DNA of 58,534 nt from Verrucomicrobiota bacterium (GTDB taxonomy: Bacteria > Verrucomicrobiota > Verrucomicrobiia > Opitutales > Puniceicoccaceae). Every line of letters begins with the position of its first letter. Position 1 is the stretch's first letter. Shown piece by piece: positions 42,474 through 51,032 of the stretch. The stretch lies in contig JBCDMB010000022.1 of NCBI GenBank assembly GCA_038744685.1, forward strand, positions 1 through 58,534, read 5' to 3'. The position numbers were made by a program, and so were the translations under genes. Below the pieces are notes generated by a model. It was not told the DNA's origin and ran no database searches. It saw nothing but the letters and a program-made list of their open reading frames with translations.

Positions 42474-44173
42474 GTGTTTCGGAGGTTGATGGCAGGACGG
42501 TCGAATCTCTCTACCGGATCAGTAGTTTGGTTGGGGAAACCGATGATCCCCAAAGTGCCCTCTCGGTGATTTTGGAGGAGATGGTCAGGGTTTTCGGTGC
42601 AAGTAGTGCCTCGGTGGCTCTGATTCACCCGGACAGCCGCGAGCTCCGGATCGAGGCTGCCAGTGGCCTGCCGCAGGAGATTATTGATTTCCCGCTCAAA
42701 TTAGGGATCGGAGTGACCGGTTGGGTTGCTTTGCATGGTGAACCGCTTCTCGTCACTGACACCCACAAAGATCCTCGCTACGTTGCAATTCGGACGGATA
42801 TCCGGAGCGAGGTTGCCGTTCCGATGGAGGATAAAGGCCAGGTGATTGGAGTCGTGAACCTTGATAGCGACAAGCCCAATACCTTCTCTGATAAGGATGT
42901 TCTCCTTCTCCGTTTGCTGACGAGAGAGGCCACTCGAGCAATTCAGCAACTCTGGGTGGTTCGGCAGCTCCGGACCACTGTCCGCCAGATGGATGCTTTG
43001 CTGCAGGTCGGGCGTTCGATCATCTCCAAGACGGACCTGGGCACAATCCTCGACGCGATAGCGAAAGCTACCCGGGATTTAATCAACGCCCGATTCGCTG
43101 CGATCTTCCTTCTGGATGAAGCAGGAAAGTTCCTCGAGATGTATTCAATACGTGGTGACGGATGGGATGATCCTTACAGGGAGCGTTTGTCTCTTGATGA
43201 GAGCACTGTTGGTACTGCAATCAGGCACCGGAGGCAGGTGGAGGTTCTCGATTTAGCGCGGACAGAGGAGCACCACTTTGTGCCGATGGTTCAAAAGTTT
43301 GGACTGGTTTCGATGCTGGCAACTCCCTTGGTCTATGAAGATCGGGGAGTTGGAGTTCTTTGTGCGTACACCGACAAGGTTCATCGCTTCAATAACGATG
43401 AAAAGAAAGTGGTTTCGGGAATTGCCAGTCTTGGTGCGGTGGCGATTGAAAACTCACGCCTCTACCGCCGGATATTTGAAACGGAGGAGAAATTAAACCG
43501 TAATGACAAATTGACCACACTAGGGCTTTTATCTGCTGAGATTGCCCACGAGATCCGCAACCCGCTAACTGTGATGCAGCTACTCTTCAAGTCGGTTGAT
43601 TTCGACTTTTCAGTAGAAGATCCCCGAAAGGAGGACGTTCGTATTATCGGGGAAAAAATCTCTCAGCTAGAGACGATCGTCAGCCGCGTTCTCGATTTCG
43701 GAAAGTCGGGAGATGGCATGCGCGGACGGTTTAAGGTGGAGGAGATCGTTCGGGAGACTTTGCAGTTGGTCAGAATGAAACTCTTTCAGTCGGATGTTCG
43801 ACTTCGTTTCACCCGTCACCCGGATCTGAGGGATGCCGAAGTGGACGTGAACAAAGGCCAGATACAGCAGGCTCTGTTGAACCTGATTATCAATGCCATC
43901 GAAGCGATGCCGAATGGTGGCGAAATCCGTGTCCGCCTGGACCCGGAAGAGGACCGGAAAGTGCGAATATCCATTGCGGATACGGGTGATGGAATTGCTC
44001 CCGAAATCGGAGACAGGATCTTCGAATCCTTTCTTACTGGGCGGAAAGATGGCTCCGGCTTGGGCCTTTCGATCGCTAAAAGGATCATACGTTCCCACCG
44101 AGGTAATATTGAGCTCATTTGGACGGGGGCGGAAGGCACGTGTTTCGATATAATTCTTCCGCTGGTTCGGTAG
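42470..44173 (+). CDS. Soluble GAF-GAF sensor histidine kinase
   Basis: 567 aa with no membrane helix. Two GAF domains occupy about 25-165 and 190-335. The dimerisation domain carries the phosphoacceptor in EIAHEIRNPLTVMQLL (His360), and the ATPase domain shows the N box (LLNLIINAIEAMPNGG), G1 (IADTGDGIAPE) and G2 (GSGLGLSIAKRI). It should sense a cytoplasmic ligand or redox state. No response regulator lies nearby, so it is an orphan kinase. Its ATG overlaps the gmhB stop (ATGA). The phosphate operon follows 161 bp later, but no PhoB/PhoR-like partner is present, so linking the two would be guesswork. Confidence 0.92.
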   Translation: MSVSEVDGRTVESLYRISSLVGETDDPQSALSVILEEMVRVFGASSASVALIHPDSRELRIEAASGLPQEIIDFPLKLGIGVTGWVALHGEPLLVTDTHKDPRYVAIRTDIRSEVAVPMEDKGQVIGVVNLDSDKPNTFSDKDVLLLRLLTREATRAIQQLWVVRQLRTTVRQMDALLQVGRSIISKTDLGTILDAIAKATRDLINARFAAIFLLDEAGKFLEMYSIRGDGWDDPYRERLSLDESTVGTAIRHRRQVEVLDLARTEEHHFVPMVQKFGLVSMLATPLVYEDRGVGVLCAYTDKVHRFNNDEKKVVSGIASLGAVAIENSRLYRRIFETEEKLNRNDKLTTLGLLSAEIAHEIRNPLTVMQLLFKSVDFDFSVEDPRKEDVRIIGEKISQLETIVSRVLDFGKSGDGMRGRFKVEEIVRETLQLVRMKLFQSDVRLRFTRHPDLRDAEVDVNKGQIQQALLNLIINAIEAMPNGGEIRVRLDPEEDRKVRISIADTGDGIAPEIGDRIFESFLTGRKDGSGLGLSIAKRIIRSHRGNIELIWTGAEGTCFDIILPLVR

Positions 44174-44204
44174 AAACTCGCGGAACGGAAGGGGTGCAAT
44201 TTCT

Positions 44205-44222
44205 TGTTACGGCAATGTAACA
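44205..44222. promoter_or_regulatory. Candidate operator upstream of pstS
   Basis: A perfect 6-bp inverted repeat, TGTTAC-GGCAAT-GTAACA, lies 112 bp before the pstS ATG and 31 bp after the kinase stop. It is in the only non-coding segment that can hold the pst promoter. It is not a direct-repeat Pho box of the E. coli form. It could be a regulator site or a short hairpin. Confidence 0.4.
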
Positions 44223-44334
44223 GATGGAGCGGGCTTTGGCCTTGTTCCGCATGCGGGCGTCATCAATCAATGAGGGGCTGGCTGTTTCCAGCATCACTGA
44301 TACTTAAAATCCACAATCAGAAAAAACTGAACGC

Positions 44335-45144
44335 ATGAATCAGAAATTAAAACTCCTCTCTTCTGTTGGTTTGGCAGCAGGATTCGCGGTTTCGTCCGCA
44401 GTCGCTGACACGATCATCATCAAGGGTTCCGACACTCTCGGTGCCAAGATGATTCCTCAGATCGCAGAAGCCTTCAAGGTCCAGCACCCGACGATCGACT
44501 TCGCTATTGCAGCTGAAGGGTCTTCGACCGGTGTTGCGGCGATCATCGATGGTACTGCCGACATCGGAATGTCGAGCCGTGACGTTAAGGACTCCGAAAT
44601 GGCGAAGGCAGAAGCGAATGGTGTAAACATCATGAAGACCACGGTTGGTCTTGATGGAATCGCTATCATCGTGAATGAGTCGAACCCGATCACGGACATC
44701 ACTTTGGATCAGGTGGAAGAGATTTTCACTGGGGATACCACTGACTGGGCATCGATGACTGGAAAGCCCGGTCAGATCTCGACGTACACTCGCAACACCG
44801 CTTCCGGCACCTACGCTGTGTTTAAGGAAATGGGAATGGACGGTCGCGAGTATGCTCCAAACGCCCAGAAAATGGCCGGTAACGAGCAAATCGCTTCTGA
44901 AGTCGCCAACAATCCGAATGGGATTGGCTATGTGGGACTCGCCTACATCAACACTCCTGGCGTCAAGGTTGTCCCAGTCGACGGACTTGCTCCTGACAAT
45001 CCCAAATATCCAATGGCTCGCCCACTATTCGTTCTCACCAACGGCTTTCCGACCGAAACGGATGTGGCGCAGTTCATGAACTTCTCTCTCAGCCTTGCTG
45101 GTCAACAGATCGTTCGGAAGAACGACTTCATTCCCGTCAAGTAA
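44335..45144 (+). CDS. pstS: Phosphate ABC transporter substrate-binding protein
   Basis: 269 aa with a signal peptide (about 1-24, ending SAVADT). The mature start IIIKGSDTLGAKMIPQIAEAF and AAEGSSTGVAAIIDGTADIGMSSRD are phosphate-contacting segments of PstS, and TRNTASGTYAVFKE is the third loop. It captures phosphate in the periplasm. It is of the compact type, shorter than E. coli PstS. It is followed by a strong terminator-like hairpin before pstC, as often found where the binding protein is made in excess. Confidence 0.95.
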   Translation: MNQKLKLLSSVGLAAGFAVSSAVADTIIIKGSDTLGAKMIPQIAEAFKVQHPTIDFAIAAEGSSTGVAAIIDGTADIGMSSRDVKDSEMAKAEANGVNIMKTTVGLDGIAIIVNESNPITDITLDQVEEIFTGDTTDWASMTGKPGQISTYTRNTASGTYAVFKEMGMDGREYAPNAQKMAGNEQIASEVANNPNGIGYVGLAYINTPGVKVVPVDGLAPDNPKYPMARPLFVLTNGFPTETDVAQFMNFSLSLAGQQIVRKNDFIPVK

Positions 45145-45170
45145 GGGATCAAGGCAGTTTTGCTTTTTTG

Positions 45171-45207
45171 GAGGATCGTAGGCCTACCCCTGCGATCCTC
45201 TTTTTTT
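45171..45207 (+). terminator. Terminator/attenuator between pstS and pstC
   Basis: The stem GAGGATCG (45171-45178) with CGATCCTC (45193-45200), extendable by a G-U and an A-T pair, is followed by seven T residues (45201-45207). It lies 26 bp after the pstS stop and 92 bp before pstC. It probably ends most transcripts after pstS, with partial readthrough into pstCAB-phoU. Confidence 0.9.
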
Positions 45208-45299
45208 CCGAAATCGGAACAACCTTTAGGTTTTCTAGCTTTATCAGGAATCCTTTTCTAGAGTAAGACTCTTCAAACCCTTCCAACGGCACAATCTCA

Positions 45300-46886
45300 A
45301 TGGCTGAGAAAAAATCCGAAACGAAAAGCGACTTTTCGAGCGATTCTCTTCGTAAATCCGATCGCTTTCGAGTTCTAGGCCTCGATAAGGGCGATTTCAT
45401 TCGATACTTCTTCGGGAGTAACGCCTTTGTTGCTCTCCTGATCCTCGCTCTGATTACCATCTTCCTTTTCAAGGAAGGGGCAGGATTCTTCGGGCAGTAC
45501 CGAGAGGATCTAACGGTATACCAGCGGGCCGGACTGCAATATGTCGACATCGTGGGAGAGCAGACGGGCGACTACATCGCGCTCAAGCAGTTCTACGACA
45601 AGATCCGCAACGACCAGATTGCGATCTTCTACAAACAGGGGATGGAGTTTGCCGAGGTGAAGGAGGAGCTCGCCGACGAGTTTGAGTTTGGCCAAGAGTT
45701 TACCGCGGCGGGCCGGCCCTTGGAGAGGTTGCTTTCCCGAATGCGCTCAGTTGCCAAGGAAACGAAAGACAATTTCTACGCGAATCAGTCGAATATCGAG
45801 CGAAGAGACAATTTGATTCGAAACGGTCAACCAGAGTTGGCTGCAAACATTTCCATCATTGATTTTACTGAAGAGTATTGGCGGGATCGGGTAGCCCCCC
45901 TGAAGGCTTTCTTCGACGAGTACATTGAAGTCACTTCTGCTTTGGAAAGCGAACTGGTTGCCCTGCAAAGTAAGGTTCCGGATGCGACGATTGAGAAATT
46001 CCAGAAAGACGTTGATCGCTTTCGAGAGCTTCTCCCTCAGTATCTGGATACTTTCCCAGGGTACATTGAAAAACTGGAGAACTGGAAGCAGTTTGAGAAT
46101 GTTCCACTCTACAAGTCCGTCACCGCTTTTCTTTTCGGTAAAAAATGGCTGACTGGCACTGCTTGGCAGGAGTTTTACGGGATCATTCCTCTTTTTACCG
46201 GGTCATTTTTGATTGCGGTCATCGCAATCGGTATTTCGGTTCCCTTCAGCGTGGGCGCAGCGATCTACGTGAATCAGATTGCGACACGGAGGGAGCAGAA
46301 CCTTATCAAACCCTACATCGAGTTCATTGAAGCGCTTCCCTCGGTAGTCCTTGGATTCTTCGGGATCGTAGTTTTTGGAGAGGTCCTGCAGAACCTGTTG
46401 GGCCTGGAGCAACGACTCAATGCGTTCGTCGCGGGAGTTCTTCTCGCCTTAATGGCAGTGCCAACGATTTTCACTTTGACAGAAGACGCGATCAATAACG
46501 TTCCCCGCGCCTTTAAAGAAGCGTCCTTTGCGATGGGTGCGACTTCGATGCAGACTACGCTCAGGGTTATTGTTCCGACTGCCCTTTCTGGCATCATCTC
46601 AGCGTGTCTTCTCGGATTTGGCCGCGTGATTGGAGAGACCATGGTCGTGCTCCTGGTCGCGGGAAATCGGATCAAGATTCCCGATCTTGGCTTAGGGCCA
46701 GCGATTATCTTTGAACCGGTCCATACGATGACGGGGATCATTGCTCAGGAACTTCCGGAGGTGGTTAACGGCAGTCTACACTATCGAGCGTTGTTTATGG
46801 TCGGTATTGTTCTCTTCTTCGTTGCACTAGTCATCAACTTTTTGGCGCAGAAAATCGTGAAACGCTTCAAGCTTTCAGCTGATTGA
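45300..46886 (+). CDS. pstC: Phosphate ABC transporter permease PstC with large periplasmic insertion
   Basis: 528 aa against roughly 300-320 in E. coli. The first membrane helix is at about 41-63. A ~205-residue segment (about 66-272) then precedes the usual PstC core, which resumes at FLFGKKWLTGTAWQEFYGIIPLFTGSF. The insertion is charged and mostly helical, with no membrane helix, and should lie in the periplasm. The core has five further helices and the EAA-like loop FKEASFAMGATSMQTTLRVIVP that docks on PstB. It works with PstA, PstB and PstS. The insertion keeps the frame and composition of the rest, so it does not look like a misassembly. Confidence 0.93.
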   Translation: MAEKKSETKSDFSSDSLRKSDRFRVLGLDKGDFIRYFFGSNAFVALLILALITIFLFKEGAGFFGQYREDLTVYQRAGLQYVDIVGEQTGDYIALKQFYDKIRNDQIAIFYKQGMEFAEVKEELADEFEFGQEFTAAGRPLERLLSRMRSVAKETKDNFYANQSNIERRDNLIRNGQPELAANISIIDFTEEYWRDRVAPLKAFFDEYIEVTSALESELVALQSKVPDATIEKFQKDVDRFRELLPQYLDTFPGYIEKLENWKQFENVPLYKSVTAFLFGKKWLTGTAWQEFYGIIPLFTGSFLIAVIAIGISVPFSVGAAIYVNQIATRREQNLIKPYIEFIEALPSVVLGFFGIVVFGEVLQNLLGLEQRLNAFVAGVLLALMAVPTIFTLTEDAINNVPRAFKEASFAMGATSMQTTLRVIVPTALSGIISACLLGFGRVIGETMVVLLVAGNRIKIPDLGLGPAIIFEPVHTMTGIIAQELPEVVNGSLHYRALFMVGIVLFFVALVINFLAQKIVKRFKLSAD

Positions 46887-46895
46887 GGATATCCA

Positions 46896-48464
46896 ATGGA
46901 AGATTCAATGACAGAAAAAGAAAAGGTCGAGAAGTCTCCCTTTGGTCGCAGGCCTACCCGGGCAAAGAGAGTTCAGGCGGTGTCCTTTTGGTTCTTTCGG
47001 GCGATTACCTACGGGATCATTCTTTTCGCAACTTATATTTTTGCCGATATCGCTTGGAACGGTTCAAAAACGATCTTCCGGGCTTCCTTCCCTTTCATAA
47101 ATACTCAGTTCTTCACTGGCTTCCCGGAGACCCTTTACGTCTTTGATTGGTATACGGTAGAGGATGCAGAAGGAACCCAGGAGGTTTCCGGTGAGCAACT
47201 CAACCAGATGGTTCGCGCAGAGAATCGTGCCATTTCGCAGATCGACTATCATGACGGAAAGTTCACCTTCCTTTTCAACTTCGTTGAGCAACCTCCTTTG
47301 GATCCGGACGGGTTTTTCAAGTTTCTCAGCGACGAAGGAGTCAACTTAAAGATTACCTCCTACCAGGAGTATGAAAAGTCTTCGACCGTCTTTGATCAAT
47401 GGAGAAGAGATAAGGGAATTCCTTTGACCGAGAGCTTGGGTTCGAAGGTGTTTGCCTACTCGGGAGGGGGAATTCTCCCGAATATCGTCGGAACCTTCTT
47501 GCTGACAATTGGTGCCGTCATCATCGCATTGATTCTCGGAACTCTGGCAGCAGTCTTCTTGAGCGAATATTCGAAGCCCGGCCGGACTCTCAGCACGATT
47601 CGGCTTTCGATTCTGAATCTTGCGGGTGTTCCCTCGATTGTCTTCGGGATCTTTGGTTTTGGTGCTTTCGTTCTTACGGCTCCGGTTTTCACAGATGATC
47701 CTCAGGAAGCTACGCTTTTCTCATTCAAGACTCCGATCAAGAACGTTCAGACGGTAGAAGTGGTTTCGATGGCAGAAGCGGAGGATCTCACGTCTGAGGC
47801 AGAGGTTTCCAGCTTCCCGGATGCAAAAGACTTTCAGGTCATCGTCGAACGGTGGAAACTCTTCGGGATTCCCTTGCCAGGAAAGGAAGTCGTTTCTTTG
47901 CGACCGTTTGGAGAGGGCACGCCCATTCCGAAGCCAGTTACGACAGCTTTAGGGTCAGTATCATTCAGTTTTGAAGGATGGAACGTCTCGCTTCTTGCGG
48001 GAGCCTTCACCCTCGCATTCATGGTACTACCGGTGATCATCGCGGCGAGTGAAGAATCGCTTCGAGCGATCCCGAAAGGCTTTCGAGAGGGTTCCTTGGC
48101 CTTGGGTGCCACGAAATGGACGTCGATCCGAACCAACGTCATTCCCTACGCCATGCCGGGGATTCTGACGTCATCGATCCTCGGTATCACGCGGGTAGCA
48201 GGTGAAACGGCGCCAATCATGTTTACGGCCGCGTTTGCCTCGGCTCCCGGAATGCCTTGGGACAAAGGGTTTTGGAATATGTTTATGGAGCCAGTCATGG
48301 CTCTTCCTTACCACATCTACGTAGTAAGCCTGAAAATACCCCAGAATGAATACACGGAAAAGATGCAGTACGGCACTGCATTCATCTTTATGATTATTGT
48401 CGGCCTGATCGCATTCGCGTCCATTGTTCTTCGGGTGAGAGCCCGTAAGAAGTATCAGTGGTAG
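46896..48464 (+). CDS. pstA: Phosphate ABC transporter permease PstA with two periplasmic insertions
   Basis: 522 aa against about 280-300 normally. After the first helix (about 35-52) an extra segment runs from about 65 to 185. The core resumes at [22 protein letters not shown] second insertion, about 263-360, separates the [15 protein letters not shown] helix from [23 protein letters not shown]. The EAA loop [23 protein letters not shown] and the [12 protein letters not shown] motif are intact. Both insertions follow helices that exit to the periplasm. A GAGG ribosome site lies 8 bp before the ATG. It is the only permease partner to pstC, which is enlarged as well. Confidence 0.93.
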   Translation: MEDSMTEKEKVEKSPFGRRPTRAKRVQAVSFWFFRAITYGIILFATYIFADIAWNGSKTIFRASFPFINTQFFTGFPETLYVFDWYTVEDAEGTQEVSGEQLNQMVRAENRAISQIDYHDGKFTFLFNFVEQPPLDPDGFFKFLSDEGVNLKITSYQEYEKSSTVFDQWRRDKGIPLTESLGSKVFAYSGGGILPNIVGTFLLTIGAVIIALILGTLAAVFLSEYSKPGRTLSTIRLSILNLAGVPSIVFGIFGFGAFVLTAPVFTDDPQEATLFSFKTPIKNVQTVEVVSMAEAEDLTSEAEVSSFPDAKDFQVIVERWKLFGIPLPGKEVVSLRPFGEGTPIPKPVTTALGSVSFSFEGWNVSLLAGAFTLAFMVLPVIIAASEESLRAIPKGFREGSLALGATKWTSIRTNVIPYAMPGILTSSILGITRVAGETAPIMFTAAFASAPGMPWDKGFWNMFMEPVMALPYHIYVVSLKIPQNEYTEKMQYGTAFIFMIIVGLIAFASIVLRVRARKKYQW

Positions 48465-48492
48465 GCCCCTAGATTTTCCATCGACGAATATA

Positions 48493-49284
48493 ATGAGCGA
48501 GAACGACACCAATATTTCGACCGAAGCACCGACCATCATTGAGGTTGAAGACTTTAGTTTTGCCTATGGAGAGAAACAGGCTCTCTTCAACATCGACCTT
48601 GATATGAAGGAGCGTGAAGTGACCGCCTTCATCGGGCCGTCGGGTTGCGGGAAGAGCACACTTCTCCGCTGTATCAACCGGATGAACGATCTCGTCGCAG
48701 TTGCGCGAATCACGTCCGGTAAAATCAAGATTCGGGAGGTGAACATCAACCATGACGATATTGATGTGATTGAACTCCGAAAACGAGTGGGGATGGTGTT
48801 TCAAAAGTCCAATCCTTTCCCGAAGTCCATTTACGAGAATATTGCCTATGGACTTCGTATTCAGGGGATCAACAAGAGGTCCACCCTGGATGAAGTCGTG
48901 GAAAAGTGTCTGCGAGGAGCCGCTCTTTGGGATGAGGTGAAAGATCGGTTAAATGACAGTGCCTTGGGAATGTCCGGTGGCCAGCAGCAACGTCTTTGCA
49001 TTGCCCGATCCCTCGCGGTTGAACCCGATATTCTCCTGATGGATGAACCCTGCTCCGCACTCGACCCGATCGCCACTGCGAAAGTGGAGGAACTGATCAG
49101 TGAGCTGAAAAAGGAATATACGATCGTTATCGTTACTCACAACATGCAACAGGCGACCCGGGTTTCGGACCGGACCGCTTTCTTTTACCTCGGGAAGCTG
49201 GTAGAGTATGATTCCACTGAGAAAATATTTATGAACCCCACTGAAGAACAGACGGAGGCTTACGTTTCCGGGCGCTTTGGGTAA
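48493..49284 (+). CDS. pstB: Phosphate ABC transporter ATP-binding protein
   Basis: 263 aa, standard. Walker A is GPSGCGKST, the signature motif [18 protein letters not shown], Walker [16 protein letters not shown], and the switch His lies in [19 protein letters not shown] after Walker A and [19 protein letters not shown] at the Q loop are specific to PstB. It drives uptake through PstC/PstA. It lies 28 bp after pstA. The insertions in the permeases are not mirrored here, so the cytoplasmic side is conventional. Confidence 0.96.
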   Translation: MSENDTNISTEAPTIIEVEDFSFAYGEKQALFNIDLDMKEREVTAFIGPSGCGKSTLLRCINRMNDLVAVARITSGKIKIREVNINHDDIDVIELRKRVGMVFQKSNPFPKSIYENIAYGLRIQGINKRSTLDEVVEKCLRGAALWDEVKDRLNDSALGMSGGQQQRLCIARSLAVEPDILLMDEPCSALDPIATAKVEELISELKKEYTIVIVTHNMQQATRVSDRTAFFYLGKLVEYDSTEKIFMNPTEEQTEAYVSGRFG

Positions 49285-49321
49285 GGAAGGACCGACCGGA
49301 CACTTTAACAACTAATCTGAT

Positions 49322-50026
49322 ATGGAACGCAATTTTCACACCGAACTGGAAACCATTCGCCAAGATCTCGTTTTTATGGCCGAAAAGGCGATGCACAGCA
49401 CCCGTAGAGCGATGGAAGCACTGGAACGCAAAGATGCCTCTATTGCCAGTGAGGTCATCGACCTTGATGGAGAGATTGACGAGCTCGAGCTGAAAATCGA
49501 CCAAGAAGCCGTTCGTTACATGACTCTTTTTCAACCGGTCTCAGCCGATGTCCGCTTGATCGCGGTCGCGATCAAATGTTCACACGATCTCGAGCGGATA
49601 GGGGACGAAGCTTCCAGTATGGCAAAACGGATCGGCCGGATTTTGAATTCCGCTGCAAATGGTAATTCAGTACCGGATAACCTTGTCGCAGTTCCGCAGG
49701 CGGCATCCCTAGCTGTAGAGATGCTAAGGGAGTCGATTGAAGCTTTCATCGATGAAGATATTGAAAAGTGCGTTTCGATCATTCGGCGTGACAAGCAGGT
49801 GGATTCGATGAACCGAAGCAACTTTCAAGCGTTCACGGATATGCTTTCAGAAGGTAACCACAAGACTGAGACCCTTCTCGAGTTGGTCTTTATCTCAAAG
49901 TCTCTCGAGAGAATTGCAGATCATGCAACCAACATCGCTGAGGAAGTGATCTATCTCCACAGTGGTAGAGAGGTTCGGCATGCTGGTATCAAAAAGGGCA
50001 ACATACCACCTGAACTCACCTCATAA
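49322..50026 (+). CDS. phoU: Phosphate transport regulator PhoU
   Basis: 234 aa, two repeats of a three-helix PhoU domain. Each repeat carries the metal-binding acidic pattern: DLVFMAEKAMHSTRRAME and ECSHDLERIGDEASSMAKR-like (CSHDLERIGDEASSMAKRI) in the first, KSLERIADHATNIAEEVIY in the second. PhoU dampens phosphate uptake and signalling to the Pho histidine kinase when phosphate is ample. It is the last gene of the pst operon. No phoB/phoR is present here. Confidence 0.95.
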   Translation: MERNFHTELETIRQDLVFMAEKAMHSTRRAMEALERKDASIASEVIDLDGEIDELELKIDQEAVRYMTLFQPVSADVRLIAVAIKCSHDLERIGDEASSMAKRIGRILNSAANGNSVPDNLVAVPQAASLAVEMLRESIEAFIDEDIEKCVSIIRRDKQVDSMNRSNFQAFTDMLSEGNHKTETLLELVFISKSLERIADHATNIAEEVIYLHSGREVRHAGIKKGNIPPELTS

Positions 50027-50112
50027 CTCACGTGTTATACCGTGGAATTGGCGGCAGGTTCGCCAACCTTTTGTAGTTTGTAGAGACGACCGTTCTGTCC
50101 CACTCTGGCGGC

Positions 50113-51009
50113 ATGGTAGCGGTCTTTTCTCCGGCAAAAATCAATCTCTTTCTCGCGGTAACCGGAAAGCGGGACGATGGATTTCATGACCTGGTTTCGC
50201 TCGCCGCCCCTTTGGCCCATGGGGATGACCTCTCTGTTGAGATCATCTCTTCCGAATCAGACGAGCTTCAATGCTCGGACCCCAACACCCCTTTGGATGA
50301 ATCGAATCTCGTTCTGCAAGCGGCACGGGAATTCAGGGTAGAGACTGGGATTTCGGCCCACTTTCGTTTTCGCCTTGAAAAGAGGATTCCCTTGGGTGGT
50401 GGATTTGGAGGAGGCAGTAGTAATGCGGTCGCTGCGATAAAGGCGATGAACCAGCTAGTGGATAGACCGCTGGACAAAGGCCGGATGCACCTGCTGGCCT
50501 CTGGGATTGGCTCTGACTGTCCGCTGTTTCTTTCTGGAGATCCAGTGATTATGCGGGGAAGGGGAGAACGGATAGAAGAACGCTCTGACTTACGGCCCCT
50601 CCTAGCCGACTGGAAAATCGCATTATTTGACCCGGGATTTCATGCCTCGACGGCTTTGCTTTTTCAGTCCTTGGCGAATGAGGCAGAATATGTTCCCGCA
50701 GAAAGGGCCGAAAGTGATCTTTCCTCATTGATCAAGAATCTCGAGGAAGGTAGTCTTGCGGGTCCCCTCACTAATAGTTTTTCTCGGCCGCTTCGAGCAA
50801 AGTACTTTTTCTACAATACTCTTTTCGATGAGTTCGAAGAATTGGGAATTTCTTCCTACGGGATTACTGGAAGCGGGAGCGGTTGCTTTGCTCTCTATCG
50901 CGAGAAAAGGGAGTTTGATGCTCTTTCTGGCCTTGAGAAGCGGTTGTTTGGAAGAAAAGGATTTATGATTGAAACCGAATTTCTCACTTCCGAAGATAGC
51001 CAGCGATAA
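50113..51009 (+). CDS. ispE: 4-diphosphocytidyl-2-C-methyl-D-erythritol kinase
   Basis: 298 aa GHMP kinase of the non-mevalonate isoprenoid path. It opens FSPAKINLFLAVTGKRDDGFH, carries the ATP loop PLGGGFGGGSSNA (93-105) and SGIGSDCPLFLSGDP with the catalytic Asp, and ends with GITGSGSGCFAL. It adds the 2-phosphate to CDP-methylerythritol. It is 86 bp after phoU and 23 bp before ptsI. The last residues are charged and variable. A firm call. Confidence 0.95.
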   Translation: MVAVFSPAKINLFLAVTGKRDDGFHDLVSLAAPLAHGDDLSVEIISSESDELQCSDPNTPLDESNLVLQAAREFRVETGISAHFRFRLEKRIPLGGGFGGGSSNAVAAIKAMNQLVDRPLDKGRMHLLASGIGSDCPLFLSGDPVIMRGRGERIEERSDLRPLLADWKIALFDPGFHASTALLFQSLANEAEYVPAERAESDLSSLIKNLEEGSLAGPLTNSFSRPLRAKYFFYNTLFDEFEELGISSYGITGSGSGCFALYREKREFDALSGLEKRLFGRKGFMIETEFLTSEDSQR

Positions 51010-51032
51010 GAAGGGGCCTCACTTCAATTCCT

